A DNA stretch of 55,938 nt, from positions 1 to 55,938 of the forward strand of contig SLQW01000115.1 in NCBI GenBank assembly GCA_007131295.1. Direction: 5' to 3'. Of this stretch, positions 36,506 through 45,436 are shown piece after piece (position 1 is the stretch's first letter; every line of letters begins with the position of its first letter). The DNA is from Pseudomonadales bacterium. Lineage in GTDB: Bacteria; Pseudomonadota; Gammaproteobacteria; Pseudomonadales; Azotimanducaceae. The notes beneath the pieces were generated by a model. The model was not told the origin of the DNA, did not search any database, and was given only the letters and a program-made list of their open reading frames with translations. The translations under genes and the position numbers were made by a program.

Positions 36506-37270
36506 TCAGCGCGGAGCGAAGCGCTGGCCGCCGTCCACGCGGATGGTGGAGCCATTCATCATCGGGTTTTCGAAGATGGCAATGGCCTGGATCGCGAACT
36601 CGCGCGGCTTGCCCATGCGCCGCGGGAAGGCCGCATCCTTGGTGAGCTGGATCGCGCCTTCGTCCGGAATGCCCTTGGTCAGGCCAGTGGCGAACAGGCT
36701 CGGAGCGATGGTCATAACCCGAATGCCGAGCGTGCCGAGATCGCGGGCCATGGTCAGCGTCATGCCGGCGATGCCTGCCTTCGCTGCGGTGTAGGCCACC
36801 TGACCGATCTGCCCTTCGAATGCCGCGATGGAGGCTGTGTTGATCATGCAGCCACGCTCGCCTTCTTCGTTCGGCTCGTTCGCGCTCATGTGCTTCGCGG
36901 CGACCCGATTGATGTTGAAGCTGGCGATCAGGTTGAGATCGATCACGCGCTGGAAGTCGGCCAGCGGATGCATTTCGGCATCACGGGCGAGCGTGCGCTT
37001 GGCGACGCCGCCGCCTGCCGTGTTGACGCAGAAGTGCAGACCCCCGAGCTTCTCGACCGCCTCGCCGATGACTTTCTCCATCCCCTCGTAGTCCATGACG
37101 TTGCAGGGATGGAAGGTGCCGCCGAGCGCCTTGGCTGCCGCCTCGCCGTCGGACTTCTCGAGGTCGAGGATGGCGACCTTGCCGCCGCGCTCGGCGAAGA
37201 TCTCGGCGGTGGCACGGCACATGCCTGAGGCGCCACCGACGAAAATGCCTTTGCTGCCTGCGATATCCAT
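36506..37270 (-). CDS. SDR, 3-hydroxyacyl-CoA dehydrogenase type II-like (HSD10 group)
   Basis: A 254-residue SDR resembling HSD17B10/type II 3-hydroxyacyl-CoA dehydrogenases. These are recognisable by CMINTASIAAFEGQIGQVAYTAAKAGIAGMT (split motif with Ser, YTAAK) and ending VDGGQRFAPR. The glycine-rich cofactor motif is unusual: GGASGMCRAT replaces the usual GGxSGLGxAT, losing the third glycine. Asp in ILDLEKS indicates NAD(H). ATG 37270 lies behind GAGAGAATTAACAACC. It is divergent from the deacylase gene. Confidence 0.87.
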   Translation of the reverse strand: MDIAGSKGIFVGGASGMCRATAEIFAERGGKVAILDLEKSDGEAAAKALGGTFHPCNVMDYEGMEKVIGEAVEKLGGLHFCVNTAGGGVAKRTLARDAEMHPLADFQRVIDLNLIASFNINRVAAKHMSANEPNEEGERGCMINTASIAAFEGQIGQVAYTAAKAGIAGMTLTMARDLGTLGIRVMTIAPSLFATGLTKGIPDEGAIQLTKDAAFPRRMGKPREFAIQAIAIFENPMMNGSTIRVDGGQRFAPR

Positions 37271-37417
37271 GGTTGTTAATTCTCTCTCATTAGCATTCGG
37301 AGGCGCGGATGATACCGGGGGTTCGGCTGCGGCGTACAGTCGGCGGCCAGGGTGGTCGATTGAACCCCCGACGGCTTCGGTGCAAGCTCAAGGGTTGGGC
37401 ATTCGAGGAGCGCAGAC

Positions 37418-39148
37418 ATGCACGATCTGGTGATACGAGGCGGCCTGATCTATGACGGGAACGGCGGTGAGCCGTTCGAGGGAGACGTGGCCATCGATGG
37501 TGACCGCATCGTCGCCGTGGGTGAGGTGGCCGCAAGCGGTCGCGAAGAGATCGACGCCCGCGGCCAGATCGTCACCCCTGGCTTCGTCGACATCCACACC
37601 CACTTCGACGGCCAGGTGACCTGGGATCCATTCCTCACGCCGTCTACGTTCCACGGCGTGACGACCGTCGTGATGGGCAACTGTGGCGTCGGCTTCGCGC
37701 CCTGTGCGCCCGAGCGTCACGATTGGCTGATCCAGCTGATGGAGGGCGTGGAGGACATCCCGGGCACAGCGCTGGCGGAAGGCATCAAGTGGAACTGGGA
37801 AAGCTTCCCCGAGTACATGACCGCGGTGGAGCGCTCGCCGCTCGCCATCGACGTCGGCCTGCAGGTGCCCCACGGTGCGCTGCGCGCCTACGTCATGGGC
37901 GAGCGGGCAGCTCGCCTGGAACCGGCCAACCCCCAGGATGTGGAGCGGATGAGTGCCATGGTGGTCGAGGCCATCGAGGCCGGCGCACTCGGCTTCTCGA
38001 CCTCACGAACCGAGAAGCACCGGGATCGGGCTGGCAACCATACGCCCACCTTCAAGGCGGAGCAGGAAGAGCTCTGGGGCATTGCCCGGGCCCTTGGCGG
38101 TACCGGCCGTGGAGTGATCCAGCTCATCGCCGACTTCTGGGACTTCGACGCCGAGTTCGGTCTCGTTCGCGGTATGGCGGAGGCCTCAGGCAGGCCCCTG
38201 TCGCTCACCATCGAGCAGGACGACCGCCATCCCGAAATCTGGAGCAACGTTCTCGACCGGATCAGTCAGGCTCAGGCGGACGGCGTGAACATGCGCGGCC
38301 AGGTGCCGCCGCGTCCCACCGGGGTGATCCAGGGCCTCACCGTGACCCTCAATCCCTTCCTGGTCCACGAAACGTTCCGGCCGCTGCGCAACGCGCCGCT
38401 CGAGGAGAAAGTTCGGGCGCTTCGCGACCCGACGGTGCGTGAAAAGCTGCTGGCTGAAAAGATCGACTGGGACCCGCAGGGCAAGATCGGACACTTCCTG
38501 CTGTCGGCCTTCCACAAGATGTTCCCGCTCGGCGATCCGCCAAACTACGAACCGCACCCTGACGACAGCGTTGCGGCGCGGGCGGCCAGGGAAGGTCGGC
38601 AGCCTGAGGAAGTGGTGCTCGACCTCCTGCTCGAGAAGGACGGCCACAACCTGATCTACTTCCCGATCATGAACTACACGGAAGGGAATCTGGACGACGT
38701 GCGCCGCATGATGACCCATCCGCACACCCTGTTCGGGTTGTCGGATGCCGGAGCCCACTGCGGCGCCCTCTGCGATGCCAGCTTCCCCACCAGCACGCTG
38801 ACCCACTGGGCACGGGACCGCAATCGCGGCGAAGGGCTCGAACTTCCCTGGCTGATCCACGGCTTGACGCGCAAGACGGCAGCCCAGGTTGGCCTGAACG
38901 ACCGAGGCTTGCTTGCGCCGGGCTATGTCGCCGACGTCAATGTGATCGACTTCGATCGCCTGCAGCTGCATGCGCCGGAGGTCGTGCACGATCTGCCGGC
39001 CAAGGGCCGCCGGCTGATCCAGAAGGCCGACGGCTACACGGTCACGGTCAAATCCGGAGTTGTTGCCTTCCGGGAGGGTGAGGCTGTGCTGCGTGAGCCC
39101 GGTCAGCTCAAGGGCAAGCTCTTGCGCGGTGCTCGCGGCATAGCCTGA
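37418..39148 (+). CDS. N-acyl-D-amino-acid deacylase family amidohydrolase
   Basis: A 576-residue amidohydrolase-superfamily protein of the D-aminoacylase group, which removes the acyl group from N-acyl-D-amino acids. Zinc ligands are visible at HTHFD (His60 and His62) and in MGNCG (Cys89). The late LSDAGAHCG segment carries the catalytic Asp. The small N- and C-terminal beta-sandwich parts (IRGGLIYDGNG; PGYVADVNVIDFD) are present. It is longer than Alcaligenes D-aminoacylase (about 480), as in a subgroup of proteobacterial homologues. No signal peptide is seen. Confidence 0.9.
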   Translation: MHDLVIRGGLIYDGNGGEPFEGDVAIDGDRIVAVGEVAASGREEIDARGQIVTPGFVDIHTHFDGQVTWDPFLTPSTFHGVTTVVMGNCGVGFAPCAPERHDWLIQLMEGVEDIPGTALAEGIKWNWESFPEYMTAVERSPLAIDVGLQVPHGALRAYVMGERAARLEPANPQDVERMSAMVVEAIEAGALGFSTSRTEKHRDRAGNHTPTFKAEQEELWGIARALGGTGRGVIQLIADFWDFDAEFGLVRGMAEASGRPLSLTIEQDDRHPEIWSNVLDRISQAQADGVNMRGQVPPRPTGVIQGLTVTLNPFLVHETFRPLRNAPLEEKVRALRDPTVREKLLAEKIDWDPQGKIGHFLLSAFHKMFPLGDPPNYEPHPDDSVAARAAREGRQPEEVVLDLLLEKDGHNLIYFPIMNYTEGNLDDVRRMMTHPHTLFGLSDAGAHCGALCDASFPTSTLTHWARDRNRGEGLELPWLIHGLTRKTAAQVGLNDRGLLAPGYVADVNVIDFDRLQLHAPEVVHDLPAKGRRLIQKADGYTVTVKSGVVAFREGEAVLREPGQLKGKLLRGARGIA

Positions 39149-39197
39149 CGACTATGCAGGGGTGCGAAATGGCAGCGATGACGCCAAGCTCAAGGGT

Positions 39198-39974
39198 ATG
39201 AGCAGTCCGCGCCGAACCGCTCTGATCACGGGCGCTTCTGCGGGCCTTGGTGCAGAGTTCGCAGGGCAACTGGCCGAGCAGGGCATGAACCTGGTTCTGG
39301 TGGCCCGGCGCGAAGAGCAGATGGAAAGCGTCGCCGAACCGTTGCGGGTGCGGCACGGCATCGAGACCACCTTGATCGGAGCGGATCTCAGCGAGCGTGA
39401 GGCGCCTGCGCGCATCCATGCGGAGCTCGCCGAACGCGGCGTCAAAGTGGACTACCTGATAAACAATGCCGGCGCGAGCTCCGGCAATCTGCTGAAAGAC
39501 CGCGACTTCGTCGTCCATGCCCGCTACCTGGAACTCATGGTCCTCTCGGTGGCGCACATGTGCCATTTGTTCGTTCCCGGGATGCAGGAGCGGGGCTTCG
39601 GGCGGGTGATCAACGTTTCTTCAGTGGCTGCACGCGTTCCGCGGGCCGGCGGTTGCCTGTACGGCCCTTCCAAAGCCTATCTGGTGCACATGTCCGAGGA
39701 GCTGCACCTCACCGTCCGCGGGGATGGCGTGAACGTTTGTGCCCTCTGCCCGGGCTTCACCCACACTGAGTTTCACGCGGTCGCCGGCAGCCTGGAGATG
39801 AAGGCGAACTCACCTAAGATACTGTGGTACGACGCTGACGTGGTCGTGCGTGAGGGCCTGCGTGCGGTGGAGCGGGGCAAGCCTGTGCAGATCAGCGGTC
39901 GGATCTATCGCTTCGTCGATCCATTCATGCAGTCGGTATGGACGCGATGGTTGTTTCGCCGCATGGCTTCCTGA
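39198..39974 (+). CDS. Short-chain dehydrogenase/reductase (DltE/YqjQ-like)
   Basis: A 258-residue classical SDR: cofactor motif TGASAGLG (8-15), NNAG, SSVAAR and YGPSK. Arg residues after the second strand (VARREEQ) suggest NADP(H). The C-terminal hydrophobic stretch (SVWTRWLFRRMA) is typical of SDRs of the 3-ketoacyl reductase/DltE-like subgroup. ATG 39198 follows AAGGGT. It lies 36 nt upstream of the metallo-hydrolase gene on the same strand. Confidence 0.87.
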   Translation: MSSPRRTALITGASAGLGAEFAGQLAEQGMNLVLVARREEQMESVAEPLRVRHGIETTLIGADLSEREAPARIHAELAERGVKVDYLINNAGASSGNLLKDRDFVVHARYLELMVLSVAHMCHLFVPGMQERGFGRVINVSSVAARVPRAGGCLYGPSKAYLVHMSEELHLTVRGDGVNVCALCPGFTHTEFHAVAGSLEMKANSPKILWYDADVVVREGLRAVERGKPVQISGRIYRFVDPFMQSVWTRWLFRRMAS

Positions 39975-40010
39975 GGAAGCCATGCGGCGCTGTGCGCGAG
40001 GAGAGAGCCC

Positions 40011-40955
40011 ATGAACGCCCGATCGATCATCGTCACGGTACTGTTCGGCCTGTTGGCTGCAACGACCTGGGGTCATCCCAATGTGCTCGAGCGGCAGCAG
40101 ATGTTCGAGGCCTTCGGTTGGGATCCTGAGACTGCCGAGATCACCGTCGAGGAAATAGCGCCTGGCCGCTACGTGCTGTTCGGCATCGGCGGTAACATTC
40201 TCGCCTCCATCGGCGAGCAGGGTGTGCTGCTGGTGGACGACCAGATTCCTGAGATACGCGACCGGATCGATGCGGCGCTGGCTGAGCTTGGTGCCGAAGG
40301 GGTGGATTTCATCATCAACACCCATTGGCATTTCGACCACGCCGACGGCAACCTGAGTTACGGACCGGACGGCGTCTGGCTGATTTCGCATTCGGCGTCG
40401 CGGCAGATGATGACCGAGGACCAGATCATCAACCTTGTGGGTGTCGCCTACAAGCAGGAAGCCTACCCGGTGGAGGCGCTGCCCGTGATCACTTTCGACG
40501 ATCGCATGCAGCTGCACTTCAACGGCGAGCGCATCGATCTCGTCCATACCGGTCCTGCGCATACCACCGGCGACGCGGCAGTGATCTTCCGGGGCCAGAA
40601 CATCGTCCACATGGGCGACGTGTTCGTGCTGACCGGCTGGCCCTTCATCGACCATGACAGCGGTGGCGACCTCGATGGCCTCATCGCATTCGTGCGCGCC
40701 ATTCTGGACGAGATCGACAATGACACCATCGTCGTTCCCGGCCATGGCCCGGTTTCGGATCGTGCAGCGATGGTCAGCTATCTGGAAGATCTCGAACGGG
40801 CGCGGGCGCGCATTGCGCGCATGATCGCCGAGGGGGCGGATCTCGAGGAGATCATCGCGGCCGAACCGACTTCGGATCTCGACGAGCGGCGCGGTGATTC
40901 GGCCATGTTCCTCGACCGGGCCTACCACAGCCTCAAGGAGTCGGTGCTGCCCTGA
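40011..40955 (+). CDS. Exported metallo-beta-lactamase-fold hydrolase
   Basis: A 314-residue MBL-fold protein with a signal peptide (about 1-21, TWGHP). The zinc motif is HWHFDH (105-110), followed by GPAHTTGD, GDVF and a C-terminal GHGPVSD. The His-X-His-X-Asp-His set is complete, so it should bind two metals and hydrolyse a substrate in the periplasm. The closest-looking groups are broad, including subclass B3-like and quinoprotein-associated hydrolases. ATG 40011 follows GAGGAGAGAGCC. Its 3' end overlaps that of the convergent phosphopantetheinyl transferase gene by 23 nt. Confidence 0.9.
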   Translation: MNARSIIVTVLFGLLAATTWGHPNVLERQQMFEAFGWDPETAEITVEEIAPGRYVLFGIGGNILASIGEQGVLLVDDQIPEIRDRIDAALAELGAEGVDFIINTHWHFDHADGNLSYGPDGVWLISHSASRQMMTEDQIINLVGVAYKQEAYPVEALPVITFDDRMQLHFNGERIDLVHTGPAHTTGDAAVIFRGQNIVHMGDVFVLTGWPFIDHDSGGDLDGLIAFVRAILDEIDNDTIVVPGHGPVSDRAAMVSYLEDLERARARIARMIAEGADLEEIIAAEPTSDLDERRGDSAMFLDRAYHSLKESVLP

Positions 40956-41619
40956 GCGGGGTCGCGACCGCCACGGCAGCTACGATTCGCGCCTGCCCCG
41001 GTACGGTGTTCAGAGGTGCGGCGCGCAGCTCGAGCTGGCCGCTGCGGAAGGTGACCTCCCCGTCCGTCGTCCGGGTCAGCTCGAGGTCCCCCAGCGCGGG
41101 CAGGCCGCGGCCGTCCGCCTTCAGGGCGGCTTCCACCAGCGTCCAGCGCTGCAGCAGACTCGGCTGAACCAAGTCGTCAGGCCAGGGCAGGCGCCGCGTC
41201 AGCGCATCCGAGACAGGTCTCGCGGCATCCTCCAGGTCCAGGCCGAGACGTCCGCCACCCGGCAGGACACCGGCTATGACCCACTTCCCGGTATGCGCAA
41301 CGGACAGGCTCAGCGGTTCTGCCCAGCGCAAGGCGCGGACGCGCGGTCGCCGCTGCGATCGCCGCTCCAGCGGCAGCAGCCGCGGTGCAATGTCGAGATA
41401 TCGCGTCAGCGCAAAGCGCAACAGCGCGCTGGCAAGCTGGAAGGCGCGGCGGCGCTCGGGGAAACGATGGCGACGGGCCATTAGACGATCGCGTCCGGTC
41501 AGCCAGGGCGCCATGGCATGCATGGCGGCGGGTGTATTCGGCAGCAGCCAGCAGCGGCCGCGAGCAGCCGTCGGTGGCGTCCGCAGGGGGATGGGCTGAG
41601 GCTGCGGCCGCTGCCCCAT
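40933..41619 (-). CDS. 4'-phosphopantetheinyl transferase, Sfp type
   Basis: A 228-residue protein with the two core motifs of Sfp-type transferases: GLDLED (metal-binding acidic residues) and WTLVEAALKADG, the W-x-x-K-E-x-x-x-K motif with Val in place of the first Lys. An AHT segment (LSVAHTGKWV) contacts CoA. The enzyme converts apo- to holo-carrier protein. It starts at the last base of the reductase stop (TGATG). It belongs to the ligase-reductase operon, so the dedicated carrier protein at 51560-51805 is the natural substrate. Confidence 0.87.
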   Translation of the reverse strand: MGQRPQPQPIPLRTPPTAARGRCWLLPNTPAAMHAMAPWLTGRDRLMARRHRFPERRRAFQLASALLRFALTRYLDIAPRLLPLERRSQRRPRVRALRWAEPLSLSVAHTGKWVIAGVLPGGGRLGLDLEDAARPVSDALTRRLPWPDDLVQPSLLQRWTLVEAALKADGRGLPALGDLELTRTTDGEVTFRSGQLELRAAPLNTVPGQARIVAAVAVATPLRAAPTP

Positions 41620-42563
41620 CAGCTGTCGCCGAGAACGCTGGCGAGCCCGCGCTGCAGCTCCATCCGGGGTGTCCAGCCGCTGGCCTGCCGGAACGCAGCG
41701 GTATCGCAGGACCAGTCCGGGTGGGTCAGTTCACGGACCTTGCCCGGCGTCAACATGGGTGCCCGGTGCAGTATCCGGGACAGGCCCAGATTCGTTTTTC
41801 CGAGGACGCTCAGCAGTGCCGTTGGCACCGGAATCGCGCGCACCTTCCGGCCGCGCAGCGTTGCGACCGCCGCACACAATTCCGACCAGGCGTAGCCGTC
41901 GGGGCGGTTGTCGGCGATCTCGAAGCAGCCGTCGATGCAGTCGACGCTGGCCGCGGCCGCGAGGATTGCCGCCACCGCGTCGTCGATGTGTATGAGGGTC
42001 ACGCGCGCCTCGGCCACGCCGGGCACGAAGGCCCAGCCGCGGGCCATGGCCTTGAGCAGGGGCAGCAGCTCCCGATCGCCCGGGCCGTAGATCGCAGTCG
42101 GGCGCAGCAGGGTCCAGCGGCAACGCGTATCGGCGCCGTAGAGATCCTCGGCGGCACGCTTGCTCGCCGCGTAATGAGAAAGCTCGGGCGCGCGCGCGGC
42201 GAGGGAAGAAAGATGGATGAGGCGTACGCCGGGGTGAACCTGGCCGACGCGCGCCAGCAGCATCTCCGTACCGGCTACGTTGACTCGGTCGAATGCTTCA
42301 CGGCTGGCGCCGCGTACGGCGCCAGCGCAGTGCACGACCAGCGAGGTATCCGCGATCAGGTGATCGATGGCGGCGGGGTCGGCCAGATCGCCTTGGATTC
42401 GCTCCACGGCGGCCGGGAGCTTCACATCCTGACGTCGCAGCAGCGCGCGGACGACGATGCCTTGCTCCACCAGCCGCGCGGTCAGGGCCCGGCCGACGAA
42501 GCCCGTGGCGCCGGTGACGGCAACCGGGCCGTGCAGTTCCGGACTGGAGAATGGATCCGTCAT
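41619..42563 (-). CDS. Extended SDR (NAD-dependent epimerase/dehydratase), CerR-like candidate
   Basis: A 314-residue extended SDR with nucleotide motif TGATGFVG near the N-terminus, LSSLAAR, and catalytic HYAASK. This is the atypical-reductase family to which Caulobacter CerR, reducing the 3-keto group of oxidised ceramide, belongs. A sterol or hydroxysteroid dehydrogenase-like function is the alternative. Its position, 23 nt after the fatty-acid ligase gene and overlapping the phosphopantetheinyl transferase, supports a step in lipid synthesis. The specific CerR assignment is inferred from context. Confidence 0.82.
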   Translation of the reverse strand: MTDPFSSPELHGPVAVTGATGFVGRALTARLVEQGIVVRALLRRQDVKLPAAVERIQGDLADPAAIDHLIADTSLVVHCAGAVRGASREAFDRVNVAGTEMLLARVGQVHPGVRLIHLSSLAARAPELSHYAASKRAAEDLYGADTRCRWTLLRPTAIYGPGDRELLPLLKAMARGWAFVPGVAEARVTLIHIDDAVAAILAAAASVDCIDGCFEIADNRPDGYAWSELCAAVATLRGRKVRAIPVPTALLSVLGKTNLGLSRILHRAPMLTPGKVRELTHPDWSCDTAAFRQASGWTPRMELQRGLASVLGDS

Positions 42564-42586
42564 GGCTGCGCCCGCAGGGGCGGGCC

Positions 42587-44320
42587 TCAGGAACCCTGCT
42601 CGGCGAGAGAGGCGAGGTAGTCGAGGCGCGCCTGGGAGCGAGACAGCTTACCGGAGGTGGTACGCGGCAGGCTGTGGGGTGGCACCGCCTGCACCCGCGC
42701 CTCGACCCCGAATTCGGCCTGAATGTCACGGCGGATCGCGCGCAGCATCTGCTCGCGGGCCTCCTCGTCCGGCTCGCGACATTGCAGCAGCACCACGAGC
42801 AGGCTGCCACCGTCCTCGGTGTCGATGGTGAATGCGGCCGCATCGGTCGTGCGTACCCCTGGATGCTGCTCGGCTACGTGTTCCACATCCTGCGGCCAGA
42901 TGTTGCGGCCGTTGACGATCATCAGGTCCTTACGGCGCCCCGTGATCACAAGCTCGCCGTCGACCATGTAGCCGAGATCGCCGGTGTCGAGCCAGCCGTC
43001 CTTGAGGATCTGAGCGTTGATTTCGGGTGCCGCGTAATAGCCTTCCATGGTGCTCGGTGTATGCAGGAAGATGGAACCTTCACGCCGCTCCGGCATCAGG
43101 CTGCCGTCCTCGGCCCGGATCTCCACCACGTAGCCGGGCAGGGGCTTGCCGCAGCGGGTGAAACGGGTGGTCCGGCCAGGCGCCGCCTGCCCGGGCTCCG
43201 GCGGGCGGTGCGCGTGGAGGTCGATGGTGTCGGCACGCATGCCGGTGCCTGGCGGGGTGAAGCTGACGGCAAGGGATACCTCGGCCATGCCGTAGGAAGG
43301 CAACAGGGCGCGGCGGTCGAATCCGGCGGGGGCGAGCGCGGTGGCGAAGCGCTCGAGCGTCTCCGGGCGGATCATGTCTGCCCCGCAGCCGGCAATGCGC
43401 CAGGCGCGGAGGTCGAGGTCGGCAGCGTCGCCCTCGCGCAGTCGACGGGTGGTGAGCTCGTAACCGAACGGTGGCGCGAAAGAAATGCTCGAGCGATGCT
43501 CGCTCAGAAGGCGTAGCCAGAGCCGCGGCCGCATGGCGAATTCGCGCGTGCCGAGATAATCGATGGAGGCCTGGCTCACCATCGGCACGATCAGTTTTCC
43601 GACCAGGCCCATGTCGTGGTACAGCGGCAGCCAGGAGCAGAAGCGATCCTGTTCGTCGAGCGCGAGGCCATCCTGAATGATGGCGTACACGTTGCGCAGG
43701 GTGGAACGCTCAGAGAGCATCGCGCCGCGTGGAAAGCGAGTGCTGCCCGAAGTGTACTGGATGTAAGCAAGCTCGCCGGGGTCGGGGGCCTCCGGCAGCT
43801 GCGCCGGGTCCCGGTGCAACAGCGTCTCGACGCTGCCGCTGAAGGCCAGTTCGTCGGCACCCGGCATGGCGTCGAGGAAGCTGGCAAAGGCGGCGCTGCC
43901 GAGGCAGACACGCGCATCTGCGTTGCTCAGCATGCGCCCGAGCAGGTCTACGAACTGACGCTGACCACCGAGATGCACCGTGGCCGGCAGTGGTACCGGG
44001 GTGAGCCCGGCGAAACGGCAGCCGAAGAACGCGACAGGAAAGTCGACGTGGGTCTCGGCGATGATGCCTACCTGAGTACCGCGAGGCAGTCCCAGGCTCG
44101 CGAGACGTTCTCCGGTGGCCCGCGCCTCGGTGCGGATCTCACCCCAGGTAACGGAACGGTCGAGACGGCCGCGCCCATCGTAGAAATTGACGCCGGTACC
44201 CGCACCGGCGGCGTAGTCCAGAGCCTCGAGCAGGGTTCTGAAGCCGGCCGTCCGCAGCGGCTGGGCCCGTTCCGTCGGTGTCACGCTGACAGGGTCGATC
44301 GGCTCGGCGGTTCCGGACAC
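42587..44320 (-). CDS. Fatty-acyl-AMP ligase (FAAL-like, acyl-ACP synthetase candidate)
   Basis: A 577-residue ANL-superfamily adenylating enzyme of the FAAL type. It has the AMP-binding loop YTSGSTRFPRG, the YGMAE motif, WLPLYHDMGL, and the C-terminal hinge TGDLGYMVDGELVITGRRKD followed by VNGRNIWPQDVE. FAALs activate fatty acids and hand them to a carrier protein. GTG 44320 is chosen because GGAG lies 7 nt upstream and the protein then starts VSGTAEP; the open frame to 44440 lacks a ribosome binding site. It is the first gene of a ligase-reductase-transferase operon. Confidence 0.92.
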   Translation of the reverse strand: MSGTAEPIDPVSVTPTERAQPLRTAGFRTLLEALDYAAGAGTGVNFYDGRGRLDRSVTWGEIRTEARATGERLASLGLPRGTQVGIIAETHVDFPVAFFGCRFAGLTPVPLPATVHLGGQRQFVDLLGRMLSNADARVCLGSAAFASFLDAMPGADELAFSGSVETLLHRDPAQLPEAPDPGELAYIQYTSGSTRFPRGAMLSERSTLRNVYAIIQDGLALDEQDRFCSWLPLYHDMGLVGKLIVPMVSQASIDYLGTREFAMRPRLWLRLLSEHRSSISFAPPFGYELTTRRLREGDAADLDLRAWRIAGCGADMIRPETLERFATALAPAGFDRRALLPSYGMAEVSLAVSFTPPGTGMRADTIDLHAHRPPEPGQAAPGRTTRFTRCGKPLPGYVVEIRAEDGSLMPERREGSIFLHTPSTMEGYYAAPEINAQILKDGWLDTGDLGYMVDGELVITGRRKDLMIVNGRNIWPQDVEHVAEQHPGVRTTDAAAFTIDTEDGGSLLVVLLQCREPDEEAREQMLRAIRRDIQAEFGVEARVQAVPPHSLPRTTSGKLSRSQARLDYLASLAEQGS

Positions 44321-44446
44321 GCTTGCTCCATGCGGTGGCTGGTGAGATCCGGAGCGGTGGCAGGAGCACGCGGCTGCCCGCATCAACGGACGGCCATGCA
44401 TCAGCCTGCACGCCGCCCTCGACCGCCTCACGGACGTCAAACGCCT

Positions 44447-44475
44447 ATTATGACGGCAATCGGTCCCGCTGGCAC
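44447..44475 (-). promoter_or_regulatory. Possible promoter for the ligase-reductase-transferase operon
   Basis: Read on the minus strand, GTGCCA (44475-44470) and CATAAT (44452-44447) are spaced by 17 nt, matching consensus at 4 and 5 of 6 positions. Transcription would start about 120 nt before the GTG at 44320. A 15-nt palindrome, CCTGCGGCCCGCAGG (44488-44502), lies just upstream in the divergent gap and could be an operator. Confidence 0.35.
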
Positions 44476-44584
44476 GCTTGCTCGGTCCCTGCGGCCCGCA
44501 GGCCGCGTGATTACTGGCTCGTGCCGCTGCGCCGGCCTTTCATCCTGAGTATCATGCGCGGCTGTTCTTTCGTGAGCTGTCAGC

Positions 44585-45436
44585 ATGGTTCCGCCCCCGC
44601 AACAGGCTGACCGGACGCCTGCGGCAACTGCACCCGCGTCTGTCGTCGCGGCCGTCCTCGCTGGGGCCCGCTCCCGTGAGGACACCGTTGCTGCAGCCGA
44701 AGGCGTCGCCACAAAGGTTTTTGCCGACATCGCGGGCGTACCCATGTTGCAGCGCGTTCTCGAAGTGATGCTTGCCGTCACAGGGCGTACGTCGGTGTAT
44801 CTCTCTGGTCCGGAGCATAGCCTGCTCGAAGCGACGTCCTGGCTCGCGGCACGCGTCGAGCGAGGCGAGGTTGCATGGCAGCCTCCGCAGGATTCGCCCG
44901 CTCTGAGCGCTGCCGCCGTGGTCGAGCGCGCGTTTGCAGCCGAGCCGGCGCCAGCTGCCGTACTCCTGACGACCGGCGACCACCCCCTGCTATCGGTCTC
45001 GACGGCGGAACGTTTCGTGGTCGATGCGCTGGCTGCGGGCACCGACGTGGCCGTCGGGCTGGCAAGGCACGCCGAAGTGCAGGCTGCTTTCCCGGGCAGC
45101 CGGCGCACGGCGCTGAAGCTTGCGGACGGACCGTTTTGTGGCTGCAACCTTTTCCTGATCCGCACCGATCGCGGTCGCGCCGTCCTCGATCTCTGGCGGC
45201 AGCTGGAAACGGATCGCAAGCGACCGTTGCGCATGGCGGCCACCCTGGGGTCGGGCATGATGCTGCGCTATCTCACTGGCCGGCTTACGTCCGCCTCGGT
45301 GGTCGGACGACTCGAAGCGCTGACCGGTGCAAGCGTTGCGGTCGTTCCCGTGACGGATCCGGATGCAGCGGTAGACGTGGATTCGCTGGCGGACCTCGCG
45401 ACGGTGCGCGCCCGCTGGCAGGTTCGCAGCGCATGA
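44585..45436 (+). CDS. MobA-like nucleotidyltransferase
   Basis: A 283-residue protein of the NTP_transf_3/MobA-like fold. The N-terminal nucleotide loop is present in altered form, AAVLAGARS rather than LAGGxS, followed by ATKVFADIAGVPMLQRVLE with the usual Lys. The metal-binding Asp is in LTTGDHPLL. C-terminal DVDSLADLATVRA resembles the end of such enzymes. It is the first gene of a six-gene chain with lipid genes, so it probably makes or uses a nucleotide-activated headgroup; that is inference. The start ATG 44585 has only a weak ribosome binding site. Confidence 0.8.
   Translation: MVPPPQQADRTPAATAPASVVAAVLAGARSREDTVAAAEGVATKVFADIAGVPMLQRVLEVMLAVTGRTSVYLSGPEHSLLEATSWLAARVERGEVAWQPPQDSPALSAAAVVERAFAAEPAPAAVLLTTGDHPLLSVSTAERFVVDALAAGTDVAVGLARHAEVQAAFPGSRRTALKLADGPFCGCNLFLIRTDRGRAVLDLWRQLETDRKRPLRMAATLGSGMMLRYLTGRLTSASVVGRLEALTGASVAVVPVTDPDAAVDVDSLADLATVRARWQVRSA

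Noticed and set aside
40011-40955. Carbapenemase-type metallo-beta-lactamase
   Set aside because: Only the general MBL fold and zinc motif are present. There is no feature specific to the B1, B2 or B3 lactamases that would support antibiotic hydrolysis.
41385-42620. Plus-strand open frame of 411 codons across the phosphopantetheinyl transferase and reductase genes
   Set aside because: It spans two well-supported minus-strand genes, has no ribosome binding site or motif, and shows low-complexity Arg/Ala/Gly composition.
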